From JAAYUD01 sp963676865 (lineage in GTDB: Bacteria > Bacteroidota > Bacteroidia > Bacteroidales > Bacteroidaceae): a stretch of DNA of 64,000 nt. Under the pieces are notes generated by a model. The model worked only from the letters and a program-made list of their open reading frames with translations. It was not told the DNA's origin and ran no database searches. Each line of letters begins with the position of its first letter. Within the stretch, counting starts at the first letter, position 1. The stretch is from the NCBI GenBank assembly GCA_963676865.2, contig CAXXSS010000001.1:1364001-1428000 (forward strand). The letters are read 5' to 3'. Position numbers and translations under genes: made by a program. This document shows positions 15,996 through 25,327 of the stretch, piece after piece.

Positions 15996-16844
15996 TTATT
16001 TTTGTTCTGTATGGTACTTTATCAGCCCCTCCATAGGGCTTCTTTCTACCTCTCCCAATTTTAGTCCCATTGCCTTGCAAGCCTCATCAAGCTGTTCGTG
16101 GAAGAAATAGGCAATAGAGCCGATAAAATGAATGGGATAACTGTCATATCCTTCATATTGCATCACATTCCGTTTCAAGAACGATTTAAAATTATCGACA
16201 AGCATAGCCCGAATAGCCGGATCTGCTATATTCTCTTCGTAGAAGATAGACAAACTTGCCAAGAATCGATTAGGAAAAGGTTTGCAATACACTCTGTTGA
16301 TGATCTCGGCCCGAGTCATCGGGAACTTGATAAAGAACTTCTTCTGCAACTCAACAGACAATTGATTCTTGAGAATATCGCCAATCAATATCTTACCCAA
16401 TACAGCACCGCTTCCTTCATCACCCAAAATAAATCCAAGCGGTGATACGTTCTCTACTATATTCTGTCCATCATAAAGACAAGAATTGGAACCCGTACCT
16501 ATTATACAAGCAATACCCGGTTTATGCCCGCAAAGTCCACGTGCAGCTGCCAGCATATCGCTATTTACTTCGAAACTTCGTTTAACTCTAATAAACTGGC
16601 CGATCGCCTCTTTTACAATCGCTATCTTATCGGGAAATGCACACCCTGCGCCATAAAAGTAAAGTTCATCAACTTCACTTAAAGACAACCGAGGTATCAA
16701 CGCTTCTTTAATTTCATTACGTATTTCCTCTTGCGATTGAAAAAAAGGATTCGTTCCCTTTGTTGATATTTTCTGTATCAACTTACCTTTTTCTAATACA
16801 CTCCAATCTGTTTTCGTAGAGCCACTGTCTGCTAGTAATATCAT
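15996..16844 (-). CDS. murK: MurK-like amino sugar kinase (BadF/BadG ATPase family)
   Basis: 282-residue ASKHA-fold kinase. Visible signatures are the N-terminal phosphate loop LLADSGSTKTDWSV, the middle CIIGTGSNSCLYDG and the GDEGSGAVLGK block. Tannerella MurK, of this family, phosphorylates MurNAc and GlcNAc at the 6-position. Being placed immediately before murQ, this enzyme should supply MurNAc-6-phosphate to the etherase. Its first 4 bp overlap the stop of the murT-like gene. Confidence 0.9.
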   Translation of the reverse strand: MILLADSGSTKTDWSVLEKGKLIQKISTKGTNPFFQSQEEIRNEIKEALIPRLSLSEVDELYFYGAGCAFPDKIAIVKEAIGQFIRVKRSFEVNSDMLAAARGLCGHKPGIACIIGTGSNSCLYDGQNIVENVSPLGFILGDEGSGAVLGKILIGDILKNQLSVELQKKFFIKFPMTRAEIINRVYCKPFPNRFLASLSIFYEENIADPAIRAMLVDNFKSFLKRNVMQYEGYDSYPIHFIGSIAYFFHEQLDEACKAMGLKLGEVERSPMEGLIKYHTEQK

Positions 16845-18013
16845 AGTTTAATATATATTTTCTTTTTGTACAAAATATGACCAATACCCCAGTTGATACC
16901 AACAAAGAGCAGGGCATAAATAAGTGAGGCAAATTTGCCTCCCACGACCGGCATAAACACATTATAATAAAGTACACTCTGTATTGTCTGATTCTCGCCC
17001 GAGAAAAAGTGGAACATGCTCATCGGCAGAATAAGTATATCTGCCAAAACATACAGGAATAACGGATTGACACCGAAAGATTCAAAAAATCGAGTAGCAC
17101 CGTTGACACAACCTTTCTTATCAATGCACCATATCAATATAGCGAGCAGACTGGAAGCCAATCCACATGTGGTCAAAGCAAAAGTAGGTGTCCATATTTT
17201 TTTGCTTAATGGGCAGCCGTAACTTAAAAGCAAACCGGAGAAAGTAAGCAATACGCCAATAATAAACAGACGTTCGATCTTATCGTTGATATCCTTTACC
17301 TGCATCATGATTTTGCCTACACAAAAGCCTATAAGTACATGTCCCAGTGCAGGTATAGTGCTTAAAATACCTTCAGGATCAATAACCTCCCACTTATAAA
17401 GATGTTTTTCTCCTAAAATAGCTGCATCAAAACGATAAAGAATATTGGTATGATCGCAAGCAAATCCGTTGCCGGTAATAAGAATAATGAAATAACCGAT
17501 AAAAAGCACGGCTATAAGCCAAGGAATGTACTTATGCTTCATGGTTAAAGCAATAATGGCAGATAGTCCATAACAAATAGCCAAACGAGGCATAACACCC
17601 AAAATACGTAAATGATCGAGTGTATTGCAAGAAACACCAAAACGTTCGAAAAAAGACATTCCGGCATGCTCCGGTGCCATCCAACTAGCGGTAAACATAA
17701 AGATCCATGAGATAGCCAATCCTATAAGCCATATCAAAGCAGTTCTCTTCAATATTTTAAGACCCGCTTTCCCGGTAAATTCAAAATGGTATTTGCTTAA
17801 CGACAAGTAAGTAGTAATACCCATCATAAACATAAAGAAGGGGAAGACCAAGTCCGTAGGAGTCAATCCTATCCATTTGGCATGCTCCAATGGAGCAAAA
17901 GTATTATCACCACCGGGATTATTCACTAGAATCATTCCGGCAATTGTGATGCCGCGCATCACATCCAAAGCAAGAAGCCTTTTTTTTGAAGTAGCAGATG
18001 TTTCCATTGTCAA
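16841..18013 (-). CDS. murT: MurT-like inner-membrane protein (DUF5009/HGSNAT family)
   Basis: 390-residue polytopic protein with about ten to eleven helices. It begins after a short cytosolic segment with KRLLALDVMRGITIAGMILVNNPG, the signature of the heparan-alpha-glucosaminide acetyltransferase-like DUF5009 family. In Tannerella forsythia a protein of this family encoded just before murK-murQ was identified as the MurNAc importer MurT. The identical gene order here supports the same role. The family also contains acyltransferases, so the uptake function is inferred. Confidence 0.85.
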   Translation of the reverse strand: MTMETSATSKKRLLALDVMRGITIAGMILVNNPGGDNTFAPLEHAKWIGLTPTDLVFPFFMFMMGITTYLSLSKYHFEFTGKAGLKILKRTALIWLIGLAISWIFMFTASWMAPEHAGMSFFERFGVSCNTLDHLRILGVMPRLAICYGLSAIIALTMKHKYIPWLIAVLFIGYFIILITGNGFACDHTNILYRFDAAILGEKHLYKWEVIDPEGILSTIPALGHVLIGFCVGKIMMQVKDINDKIERLFIIGVLLTFSGLLLSYGCPLSKKIWTPTFALTTCGLASSLLAILIWCIDKKGCVNGATRFFESFGVNPLFLYVLADILILPMSMFHFFSGENQTIQSVLYYNVFMPVVGGKFASLIYALLFVGINWGIGHILYKKKIYIKL

Positions 18014-18021
18014 TATATTAT

Positions 18022-20874
18022 TTAATTATTATCACTTTTCGTGGGCCTAGTACATTCATTAACCAGATAAACGATTGAAACGTACGGAATGCCCGAATTG
18101 GTGGTCAGACCTATTTCGCATGTTCTACTATTACTATAACCTGTCACTATTTTCTCTTTTTCTATTTGAGGACGCAACTTACGCAACGCATAAGCATTGA
18201 CCTCGGGCTGAGTAAATCCTTTGTCGCCGGCAAAGCCGCAGCACCCCACCCCTTCGGGAATCAATACATGCGAAGAACAACGCTTGACCAAATCTATGAG
18301 CATATCTCCGACTTCCATTAAACGAGTAGAGCAGGTAATATGTACGGCAACAGGACGATCTATTTGCGAGAAAATCAATTTGTCCAGCAAATAGGTATAA
18401 ATAAACTCTACCGGTTCGTAAAGCTTCATCTTAGTCATCTTCTTCCTCATCCGATGCAAGCAAGGACTTTGATCGCAAAGGACAGGATATTTTCCTTCAT
18501 CGGAAGCAGCCCATAATGCGGCTTCCAAATCAGCAGTTTTGCGGTCGGCAACATCAGGCATTCCTTTGCTCTCCCATATCGTACCACAGCAAAGGCTATC
18601 CATCTCTTGAGGGAATATCACTTCGTAGCCCGCTTTCTGAAGTAAAGCGACCATTTCTTCGGCTAAAGGACGACGAACGGGAGACTTACCGGCCAATCCC
18701 ATTGTCTGATTGATACAACTAGGGAAATAAACGACTTTCAACGGTTCGACCTTTTGCCGTATCTTAGGTATCTTATATCCTTTGGGGATAGAAGGAGTCC
18801 AAAGAGGAAGCCCAAAAGTATGGTGAAATTCTTTTCCAAATCGGGTCATGCCGTTTGTTCCAATCAAACGATGCGCCCCATCGGCACAATCTAAACCGAT
18901 GCGCATAACCGATTTCACAGGTGAGAAATGATTTGCAACATACTTGCCAAGATGATACCCCACACTGGACGAAGGCAATAAAGCCCGACGTATTTCATGA
19001 GTCAAATCCGCCACATTAATACCCATCGGGCAAGACGTTGAACAAAGTCCATCGCCGGCACAAGTTTGATTGCCCGGATAACGATATTGATCGGTGAGTG
19101 TTTTAAGACGTTTGGCATCCTCTCCCGTATCCTTCAATCGAGACAATTCACGTTGCAAAACAATTCGAGTACGTGATGAAAGTGAGAAGCCACAGGTGAG
19201 GCAATTTACTTCACAGAAGCCACACTCAATACATTTATTAAGTTTATCATAGATATGCTCCGACTCTTCACCAAGTTCCCCTTCGGGTCTCATCACCGGC
19301 AACGGTTTAAAATGCTTTAAGTGGCATTTTGGATCGTCATTGAAGATCACATCCGGATTAATTAATCCTTCGGGATCGAAAAGATGCTTGATACGCAGCA
19401 TAAGAGAATATGCTTTTTCGCCCCACTCATACTTAACAAAAGGTGCCATATTGCGGCCGGTACCATGTTCGGCCTTCAAAGAGCCATCATACTTTTCGAC
19501 CACCATTTTCACGACATCGTCAATGAGCGCTTCATAGCGTTTCACTTCACTATCGGTGTCGAATGATTGATTGATAATGAAATGAAAATTGCCTTCCAGA
19601 GCATGACCGTAAATACAAGAATCGGCATACCCATGCTTATCTAACAAATCGGACAGTTGAACAGTAGCATCGGGCAAATCGGCAATATGAAATGCAATAT
19701 CTTCTATTAAGCAGGTAGTGCCCTTCTTTCTCATACCACCCACAGCAGGGAATACTCCCGAACGAATGGCCCAATAGTTAGAATACTCTGTAGGATCGTC
19801 TGTAAAATGGAAAGGTTGAAAAGTAGGATAAGGTTCAAGCGCCTTTTCGATAGCCGATATATTGGCTTCCAGTTCTACTTTAGAAAGTGCCTCCGTTTCG
19901 GTGAGAATGGCAGTCAGTCCTTCGCCTGTCGTATCATTGACAGATGCCAGAGACCTCTTATCCAGCAGTTCAGCAGCAGACACTTTTATTTTTTTCATGG
20001 CAACTACAGCAGTAGCTGCCTCTCTGATATCATTGAAGTAAATAAGTGCACTTGCCCGATAAGGATATATCGGAGCCGTTTTCATTGTCACTTCGCTCAA
20101 GAAGGCCAATGTTCCTTCAGAGCCGACCAACAAATGAGCAATAATATCGAAAGGATCGGAATAGGCAATAAAAGGACGAATATTGAGTCCTGTGACGTTC
20201 TTGATAGAATATTTGTATTTGATACGATCGGCAAACTCTTTGTCTGCAAGGACCTCATCGCGCATCCGCTTTATTTCTTGGATGAACTCCGGATGCGAAG
20301 CAATAAAAGCATTGCGGCTTATTTCACTTCCGGTATCGAGCACTGTACCATCGGCCAAGACCATACGTGCCGATAGCAGCTCTTTATCACTGTTGGCATG
20401 GGTACCGCAACTCATTCCAGAAGCATTATTCATCACAATACCGCCAACCATAGCACTGTTGACAGAGGCAGGATCCGGTGCAAATTTTCGACCTAATGGT
20501 GCCAATACTTGATTAACATGCTGGCCAATGACTCCGGGTTGCAACGTAATATACTGATGATCATCAGAAATGCTATAATTTTCCCAATGTTTACCGGCAA
20601 CAACCAATATCGAATGAGTGATAGACTGACCGGAAAGGCTCGTCCCAGCAGCACGAAAAGTAACCGGCAATCTATGACGCGAAGCAACTTCCAATATATG
20701 GGCAACATCTTGTTCGCTCTCTGAACGAACAACAACTTGCGGGATGAGGCGATAAAAGCTAGCATCAGTTCCCCATGCCAACCGCCTTAGCTGGTCAGTA
20801 TAAATTCGATTTTCTGGAATATATTTTAATATTTCATTGACGAACCGATTATATTCTGGATTTTCGGCTTTCAT
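18022..20874 (-). CDS. FAD-linked oxidase/Fe-S fusion, probable D-lactate dehydrogenase
   Basis: 950 residues joining a GlcD-type flavoprotein to a GlcF/GlpC-type iron-sulfur module. FAD-binding motifs RAAGTSLSGQSIT and VGGIVMNNASGMSCG occupy about residues 70-160, and the oxidase C-terminal domain reaches about 520. A cysteine cluster CIECGFCEVNC (about 544) and a second CAGDGLCSTSCP (about 604) bind 4Fe-4S. Two CCG motifs (about 759 and 879) complete the electron-transfer module. Family members oxidise D-lactate, glycolate or other 2-hydroxyacids into the quinone pool. Lying between namZ and murTKQ, its substrate is most likely the D-lactate released by MurQ (inference). Confidence 0.9.
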   Translation of the reverse strand: MKAENPEYNRFVNEILKYIPENRIYTDQLRRLAWGTDASFYRLIPQVVVRSESEQDVAHILEVASRHRLPVTFRAAGTSLSGQSITHSILVVAGKHWENYSISDDHQYITLQPGVIGQHVNQVLAPLGRKFAPDPASVNSAMVGGIVMNNASGMSCGTHANSDKELLSARMVLADGTVLDTGSEISRNAFIASHPEFIQEIKRMRDEVLADKEFADRIKYKYSIKNVTGLNIRPFIAYSDPFDIIAHLLVGSEGTLAFLSEVTMKTAPIYPYRASALIYFNDIREAATAVVAMKKIKVSAAELLDKRSLASVNDTTGEGLTAILTETEALSKVELEANISAIEKALEPYPTFQPFHFTDDPTEYSNYWAIRSGVFPAVGGMRKKGTTCLIEDIAFHIADLPDATVQLSDLLDKHGYADSCIYGHALEGNFHFIINQSFDTDSEVKRYEALIDDVVKMVVEKYDGSLKAEHGTGRNMAPFVKYEWGEKAYSLMLRIKHLFDPEGLINPDVIFNDDPKCHLKHFKPLPVMRPEGELGEESEHIYDKLNKCIECGFCEVNCLTCGFSLSSRTRIVLQRELSRLKDTGEDAKRLKTLTDQYRYPGNQTCAGDGLCSTSCPMGINVADLTHEIRRALLPSSSVGYHLGKYVANHFSPVKSVMRIGLDCADGAHRLIGTNGMTRFGKEFHHTFGLPLWTPSIPKGYKIPKIRQKVEPLKVVYFPSCINQTMGLAGKSPVRRPLAEEMVALLQKAGYEVIFPQEMDSLCCGTIWESKGMPDVADRKTADLEAALWAASDEGKYPVLCDQSPCLHRMRKKMTKMKLYEPVEFIYTYLLDKLIFSQIDRPVAVHITCSTRLMEVGDMLIDLVKRCSSHVLIPEGVGCCGFAGDKGFTQPEVNAYALRKLRPQIEKEKIVTGYSNSRTCEIGLTTNSGIPYVSIVYLVNECTRPTKSDNN

Positions 20875-20879
20875 ATCAA

Positions 20880-22112
20880 CTATTTATATAAATAATATTT
20901 TTTAGAGAGAATACGGAAAGAGTCGGCATCCTTATCCCAATAGCTCTTGACATCGCTCCAAGAATGTCTTTTGCTAAATAACAAACGAATCTGTTTGGAA
21001 CCACACACTTTATCAAACATATTGAGACGGTCGGCTTTTTCGGAATTAAACAGATCATGGTCAGGATAAAGTTTATACATTTCCTGAATGACATAAAATT
21101 GAATTTCGCAAAGCGAAGCTTTCTTATAGTCGGTAAGATAAACTTGTACTCCTTGCATCTTTTCACCTTTGCCTGCTGCATAAAACGGTGTAAAATAGAT
21201 GGGGCGAAAGACAACGCCAGGCAGATGCAGCGCATTCAAATGACGGCTCAAGCCAATAGCCTCGGCCCAGGAAGTGGCAAACAATTGAAAAGGTATGGTA
21301 TACCCTACTCCAATAGACAACCCGTCAAGTTCGCCTATTATACCGGATACGGGATAAAAAGCCGCAGATATGGGTTGCGGGATATGAGGAGAAGCAAGGA
21401 CCCATTGCAGGCCGGTTTCTTCATAAGTCATGCGACGTTTCCAACCTTTCATCTTAATAACCTTTAGATTGCACTGCCCTTGCAGCATGTGTTCACCATT
21501 GAGCATTAATGCCAACTCGCCACAAGTCAGACCATACAAGTAAGGTATTTTAAAATTACTCACAAAAGAGAGACAATCATCCTCCGTTATATTACCTTCT
21601 ATTTTTTCTCCTCCAATAGGATTGGGACGATCTAACACAATGACTTCTATATTATTTGCCGCAGCCGCTTCCATTATATTTCCCAAAGTACTAATGAAAG
21701 TATAAGACCGACAACCTATATCTTGAATATCATACACTAAAACATCAATACCCTTTAGCATTTCAGAAGTAGGTTTACGGTTTTTTCCGTACAACGAATA
21801 TACCGGAAGGCCTGTAGTAGCATCTGAATCGTTCTTGACCACATCACCCGCATGAGCATCTCCTCTGACCCCATGTTCGGGACCAAATAAAGCGACCAGT
21901 TTTACATTCGGCGCTTCGTGAAGAAGATCTATATCGGACTTTAGCCCATTGTCTACTCCGGAAGGGTTTGTGACCAAACCGACACGCTTCCCTTCCAAAC
22001 ATTTAAAATTCTGTTCTTTTAATATCTCAATTCCCGTCTTGACACGGACTTTCTGAGCTTGCGCAGAGCATATAGCAAAAAGACAATATAGGACAACTAA
22101 TATTCGTTTCAT
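20880..22112 (-). CDS. namZ: NamZ-type exo-beta-N-acetylmuramidase (DUF1343), copy 1
   Basis: 410 residues with a clear signal peptide (cleavage after about SAQAQ). It carries DUF1343 hallmarks: GLVTNPSGVD, ALFGPEHGVRGDAHAGD, GLPVYSLYGK, DVLVYDIQDIGCRSYTFISTL, and ILDRPNPIGG-like near residue 160. Bacillus subtilis NamZ of this family cleaves terminal MurNAc from the non-reducing ends of glycan chains, and its gene sits with murQ and amiE. Here the product would release MurNAc in the periplasm for MurT-like uptake. Only 5 bp separate it from the downstream dehydrogenase gene. Confidence 0.92.
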   Translation of the reverse strand: MKRILVVLYCLFAICSAQAQKVRVKTGIEILKEQNFKCLEGKRVGLVTNPSGVDNGLKSDIDLLHEAPNVKLVALFGPEHGVRGDAHAGDVVKNDSDATTGLPVYSLYGKNRKPTSEMLKGIDVLVYDIQDIGCRSYTFISTLGNIMEAAAANNIEVIVLDRPNPIGGEKIEGNITEDDCLSFVSNFKIPYLYGLTCGELALMLNGEHMLQGQCNLKVIKMKGWKRRMTYEETGLQWVLASPHIPQPISAAFYPVSGIIGELDGLSIGVGYTIPFQLFATSWAEAIGLSRHLNALHLPGVVFRPIYFTPFYAAGKGEKMQGVQVYLTDYKKASLCEIQFYVIQEMYKLYPDHDLFNSEKADRLNMFDKVCGSKQIRLLFSKRHSWSDVKSYWDKDADSFRILSKKYYLYK

Positions 22113-22124
22113 CTTTTCAATATT

Positions 22125-24023
22125 TTATGATTGCTTATCTTCCAATTTATTTTTCTTACCAAAGAGAGGGTCTATCTTGACAAAAGCACAAACAGTAATT
22201 GTTGCTGCACAGCAAATCATGGTCCATACAAAAAAGTGCCGATAGCCTATCGCTTCTTGTAGCCAGCCCGCAGCCATTCCGGGAATCATCATGCCTAAAG
22301 CCATAAAACCTGTACAAATGGCGTAATGAGCCGTTTTATGTTCGCCCTCCGAGAAATAGATCAAAAAGAGCATATAAGCGGTAAAGCCAAAACCATATCC
22401 AAACTGTTCAATAAAAACACAAATATTGACTATCAACAATGAATGGTTTTGAAAATAGCTCAGATAGACAAAAGTAAGACAGGTCAATGACATACTCCAA
22501 GCCATTGGCCATAACCATTTCTTTAGTCCACCTTTTGCTGCAACAATGCCACCAATAATACCACCAATAGTCAAACCGATAATACCGAATGTTCCGTATA
22601 CCAATCCTACTTCTCCGGTGGTCAATCCCAGTCCTCCCTTATCTACCGGATCTACCAGGAAAGGTTGGATAAGTTTAACAAGTTGCGATTCGGGCAAGCG
22701 ATAGAGTAACATAAAAAGAATGGCAATCCAAATTTGCTTTTTAGTAAAAAAAGACCTGAATGTCCCGAAGAAGTCATGAAAGATTTGTGAAGCAGTCAGC
22801 ACCTCACGGTCATTATCGCTCTTCGGACGTGGCAAAGCCCAACTATGATAAACGACTACGACAAAGAAAAAGAGTGAAAGCACTCCTATAGCGACAAGCC
22901 AGGCAAATGGGATATTACCTGAAGCACCTTCAAAGGTAGCAGAAGCTTTTGTCGACAATTTATGATCTATTTCAAAATAGAGATATGCTGTTTTATTCCA
23001 GTTCTTTTCATTAAATTCAAAACGAGAGGATAATTTGTCCTGCTCCAATTTAATACTCTTGTCTCCAGATTTATTCGTAACGACAAGAACAATTGTCTTG
23101 TTCGATTCAGGTTTCTTATTCAGCCGGACACCAACAACTAAAATACTATTGGACTGGTCGGATACGGTATAGTCTTCACCAAAATGGCTTTTTAACCAAC
23201 TAAAGAAAGTACCCTTCCCATCATCCGCCGTTTTTGAGATAGCAGTTGTTTTAATTGCAGAGACAAAGCCATTCTGCTCATTCAGATGTTTCACTGAATC
23301 GAACATGGCTTTTGAATAGTCAGCGTAAGCCGTTTCATCGCCTTTAGAATTTGCAACTATTGTTTTAGGAGCTTTGGTTCCTACATTAACAACAGAATTT
23401 GTATAGACGAAGTGCATTTCTCCCGTTGTATCAATCGAATTGGCATAAACAGGTAATGTACAGGTTTGGTTAACAACAGCAGGATCGGCATTTATCTGAA
23501 GTCGAGCCGGTGGCAATCCTGAATTGGTTTCAATTAATCCAGCTATAATAACAAGAAGTCCTTGACCTACTAAAGTTGCTACTCTATAAAAGGTGCTACG
23601 GATACCGACATAAAGAGACTGATCATGTTCGTCCAACGCATGCATGTAAAATCCATCGGCAGCAATATCGTGAGTAGCAGAAGTAAACCCAACAATCCAA
23701 AAGAAAGCGAGCGTCAGTTGAAAAAAGAAAGGCGTGGGTATGGAAAAGGCAACACCCGCTAAAGCAATAGCCAATATCCATTGCATCGTTAGAATCCACC
23801 AGCGCTTTGTTCTCATAATATCGACAAAAGGACTCCAAAACGGTTTAATAACCCATGGCAAATACAACCAGCCTGTATATAATGCAATATCGGTGTTGGA
23901 GATACCCAATCTTTTGTACATCATCACAGAAATGGTCATTACGGCCACATAAGGTAAGCCTTCTGCAAAATACAAAGAAGGAATCCATGCCCAAGGAGAA
24001 ATCTTCTTATTTTCCATAATCAA
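22125..24023 (-). CDS. ampG: AmpG-like MFS muropeptide permease with large periplasmic insert
   Basis: 632 residues. The N-terminal IPSLYFAEGLPYVAVMTISVMMYKRLG and the WVIKPFWSPFVDIMRTKR segment are typical of AmpG-type MFS transporters, which import anhydromuropeptides or cell-wall disaccharides. About twelve helices are visible. Between the fifth and sixth helix (about residues 168-369) there is a soluble Asn/Lys-rich domain that ordinary AmpG proteins lack; topology places it in the periplasm. The gene overlaps the upstream SpoIID-like gene by 4 bp. Substrate is inferred from family and operon. Confidence 0.88.
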   Translation of the reverse strand: MIMENKKISPWAWIPSLYFAEGLPYVAVMTISVMMYKRLGISNTDIALYTGWLYLPWVIKPFWSPFVDIMRTKRWWILTMQWILAIALAGVAFSIPTPFFFQLTLAFFWIVGFTSATHDIAADGFYMHALDEHDQSLYVGIRSTFYRVATLVGQGLLVIIAGLIETNSGLPPARLQINADPAVVNQTCTLPVYANSIDTTGEMHFVYTNSVVNVGTKAPKTIVANSKGDETAYADYSKAMFDSVKHLNEQNGFVSAIKTTAISKTADDGKGTFFSWLKSHFGEDYTVSDQSNSILVVGVRLNKKPESNKTIVLVVTNKSGDKSIKLEQDKLSSRFEFNEKNWNKTAYLYFEIDHKLSTKASATFEGASGNIPFAWLVAIGVLSLFFFVVVVYHSWALPRPKSDNDREVLTASQIFHDFFGTFRSFFTKKQIWIAILFMLLYRLPESQLVKLIQPFLVDPVDKGGLGLTTGEVGLVYGTFGIIGLTIGGIIGGIVAAKGGLKKWLWPMAWSMSLTCLTFVYLSYFQNHSLLIVNICVFIEQFGYGFGFTAYMLFLIYFSEGEHKTAHYAICTGFMALGMMIPGMAAGWLQEAIGYRHFFVWTMICCAATITVCAFVKIDPLFGKKNKLEDKQS

Positions 24024-25327
24024 TATAGTTTTTCAATTCGAGCACCTCTAAAGTAATGCTGTAGTATCTCATCATAGGTAAACCCTTGAGCTCCCATCAT
24101 CGCAGCTCCGATCTGACATAAACCGACGCCATGTCCCCAACCAGCTCCAGTCAAGACAAATTTAGCAGGCATACCTTGTTCATTTGCTCCACTTTTATCA
24201 ACTACGAATGCCGAACTATAAAGATGAGACCTTGATAAAATACGACGAATTTCCAATTCCTTACCAATAGTCATTGTTTTCTTTGTTCCTAAAACTTTCA
24301 GGCGAACTAATCGCCCGGATGTTCCGCGTTCTACGGGTATCAGGTCAATAATATCACCAAAATCGATACCCGACTTTTCTCTAATCATAGACGATAGCTC
24401 CGATTGGCTATATTCGACTTTCCAACGATAAAAGTCTGTCGTTTCTTGATCATAATTATTCAATACCTGCGATAAGACTTCTTTTGATTTGGTATTACAA
24501 AAAGAGTCTGGAGCAGACCTGATCCATTTGTCAGCATCTTCTTCTCTCTTTAAATTCGGCACCCAATTGACAGATAAGCTATCTCGTTTCTTATGCAAAT
24601 AAGAATAAGACTTATTCTCCCAACAGTTCTGGAATTCTTCGAAAATGCCACCACAACATTTTGAGAAACGAGCGTCACAGATTTCACCTTTGTACGTTAG
24701 AGCTTCACCATAAGTAGAAACGATTGCTTGTCTTACGGTAGGAGTCGAAATTCTGGTGATACCTTCATAACGTTGACAATGGTCATCGGCACAAACATCA
24801 AAACGGGTATGAGCTTGGCGATCATACCATTTAAGATAGCCATCTTTAGATTCAATGCACATTTCGGAAGTAGCACTGTCTTTCTGATGACCAATATTGG
24901 ACAATACCCAGCTACGAGAAATAACCGCATGTGCCTTCAATAATTCTAAAGAAGCGTTAGCGCTCATTTCAGAAGAAATGACACTTGTAAGATAGTCTTC
25001 TATTGAGATGCAATTGATAGCTGTCAGTTCATCTTTATCATCAACTATAATTTTCAAAGATCCTAAAAAGCGTTGATTTTCCTTACGTTCCCAATGAAAT
25101 TTAATGCCAATCGTCACAGCAATAAGCTCAAAAGAATCTGTTGCAGCAAAACGAGGTGTAAACAACAATTCATCATAAAACTTACCTGCCCACAAGATTT
25201 TCCCATCTCGGCATTCTACCGTCTGGGAGCCACTTACTTCCTCATTATTGAAATTATAAGTGTTCAACAGTATAAAGTCAATCTTAGGTGCAGTCAAGAC
25301 ACCCACATTAATTATTGGCTCTTCCAT
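24020..25327 (-). CDS. SpoIID/LytB-domain protein without an obvious signal peptide
   Basis: 435 residues. The SpoIID/LytB core is plain: YLTSVISSEMSANASLELLKAHAVISRSW (about 112-140, with the Glu that is catalytic in SpoIID) and the C-terminal GWGHGVGLCQIGAAMMGAQGF. SpoIID cleaves denuded glycan strands as a lytic transglycosylase. Unusually, the protein begins MEEPIINVGVLTAPKIDF with no hydrophobic leader, and its start overlaps the upstream stop by 20 bp, leaving little room for another start. It may therefore act in the cytoplasm, or be exported by another route. Confidence 0.82.
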   Translation of the reverse strand: MEEPIINVGVLTAPKIDFILLNTYNFNNEEVSGSQTVECRDGKILWAGKFYDELLFTPRFAATDSFELIAVTIGIKFHWERKENQRFLGSLKIIVDDKDELTAINCISIEDYLTSVISSEMSANASLELLKAHAVISRSWVLSNIGHQKDSATSEMCIESKDGYLKWYDRQAHTRFDVCADDHCQRYEGITRISTPTVRQAIVSTYGEALTYKGEICDARFSKCCGGIFEEFQNCWENKSYSYLHKKRDSLSVNWVPNLKREEDADKWIRSAPDSFCNTKSKEVLSQVLNNYDQETTDFYRWKVEYSQSELSSMIREKSGIDFGDIIDLIPVERGTSGRLVRLKVLGTKKTMTIGKELEIRRILSRSHLYSSAFVVDKSGANEQGMPAKFVLTGAGWGHGVGLCQIGAAMMGAQGFTYDEILQHYFRGARIEKLY

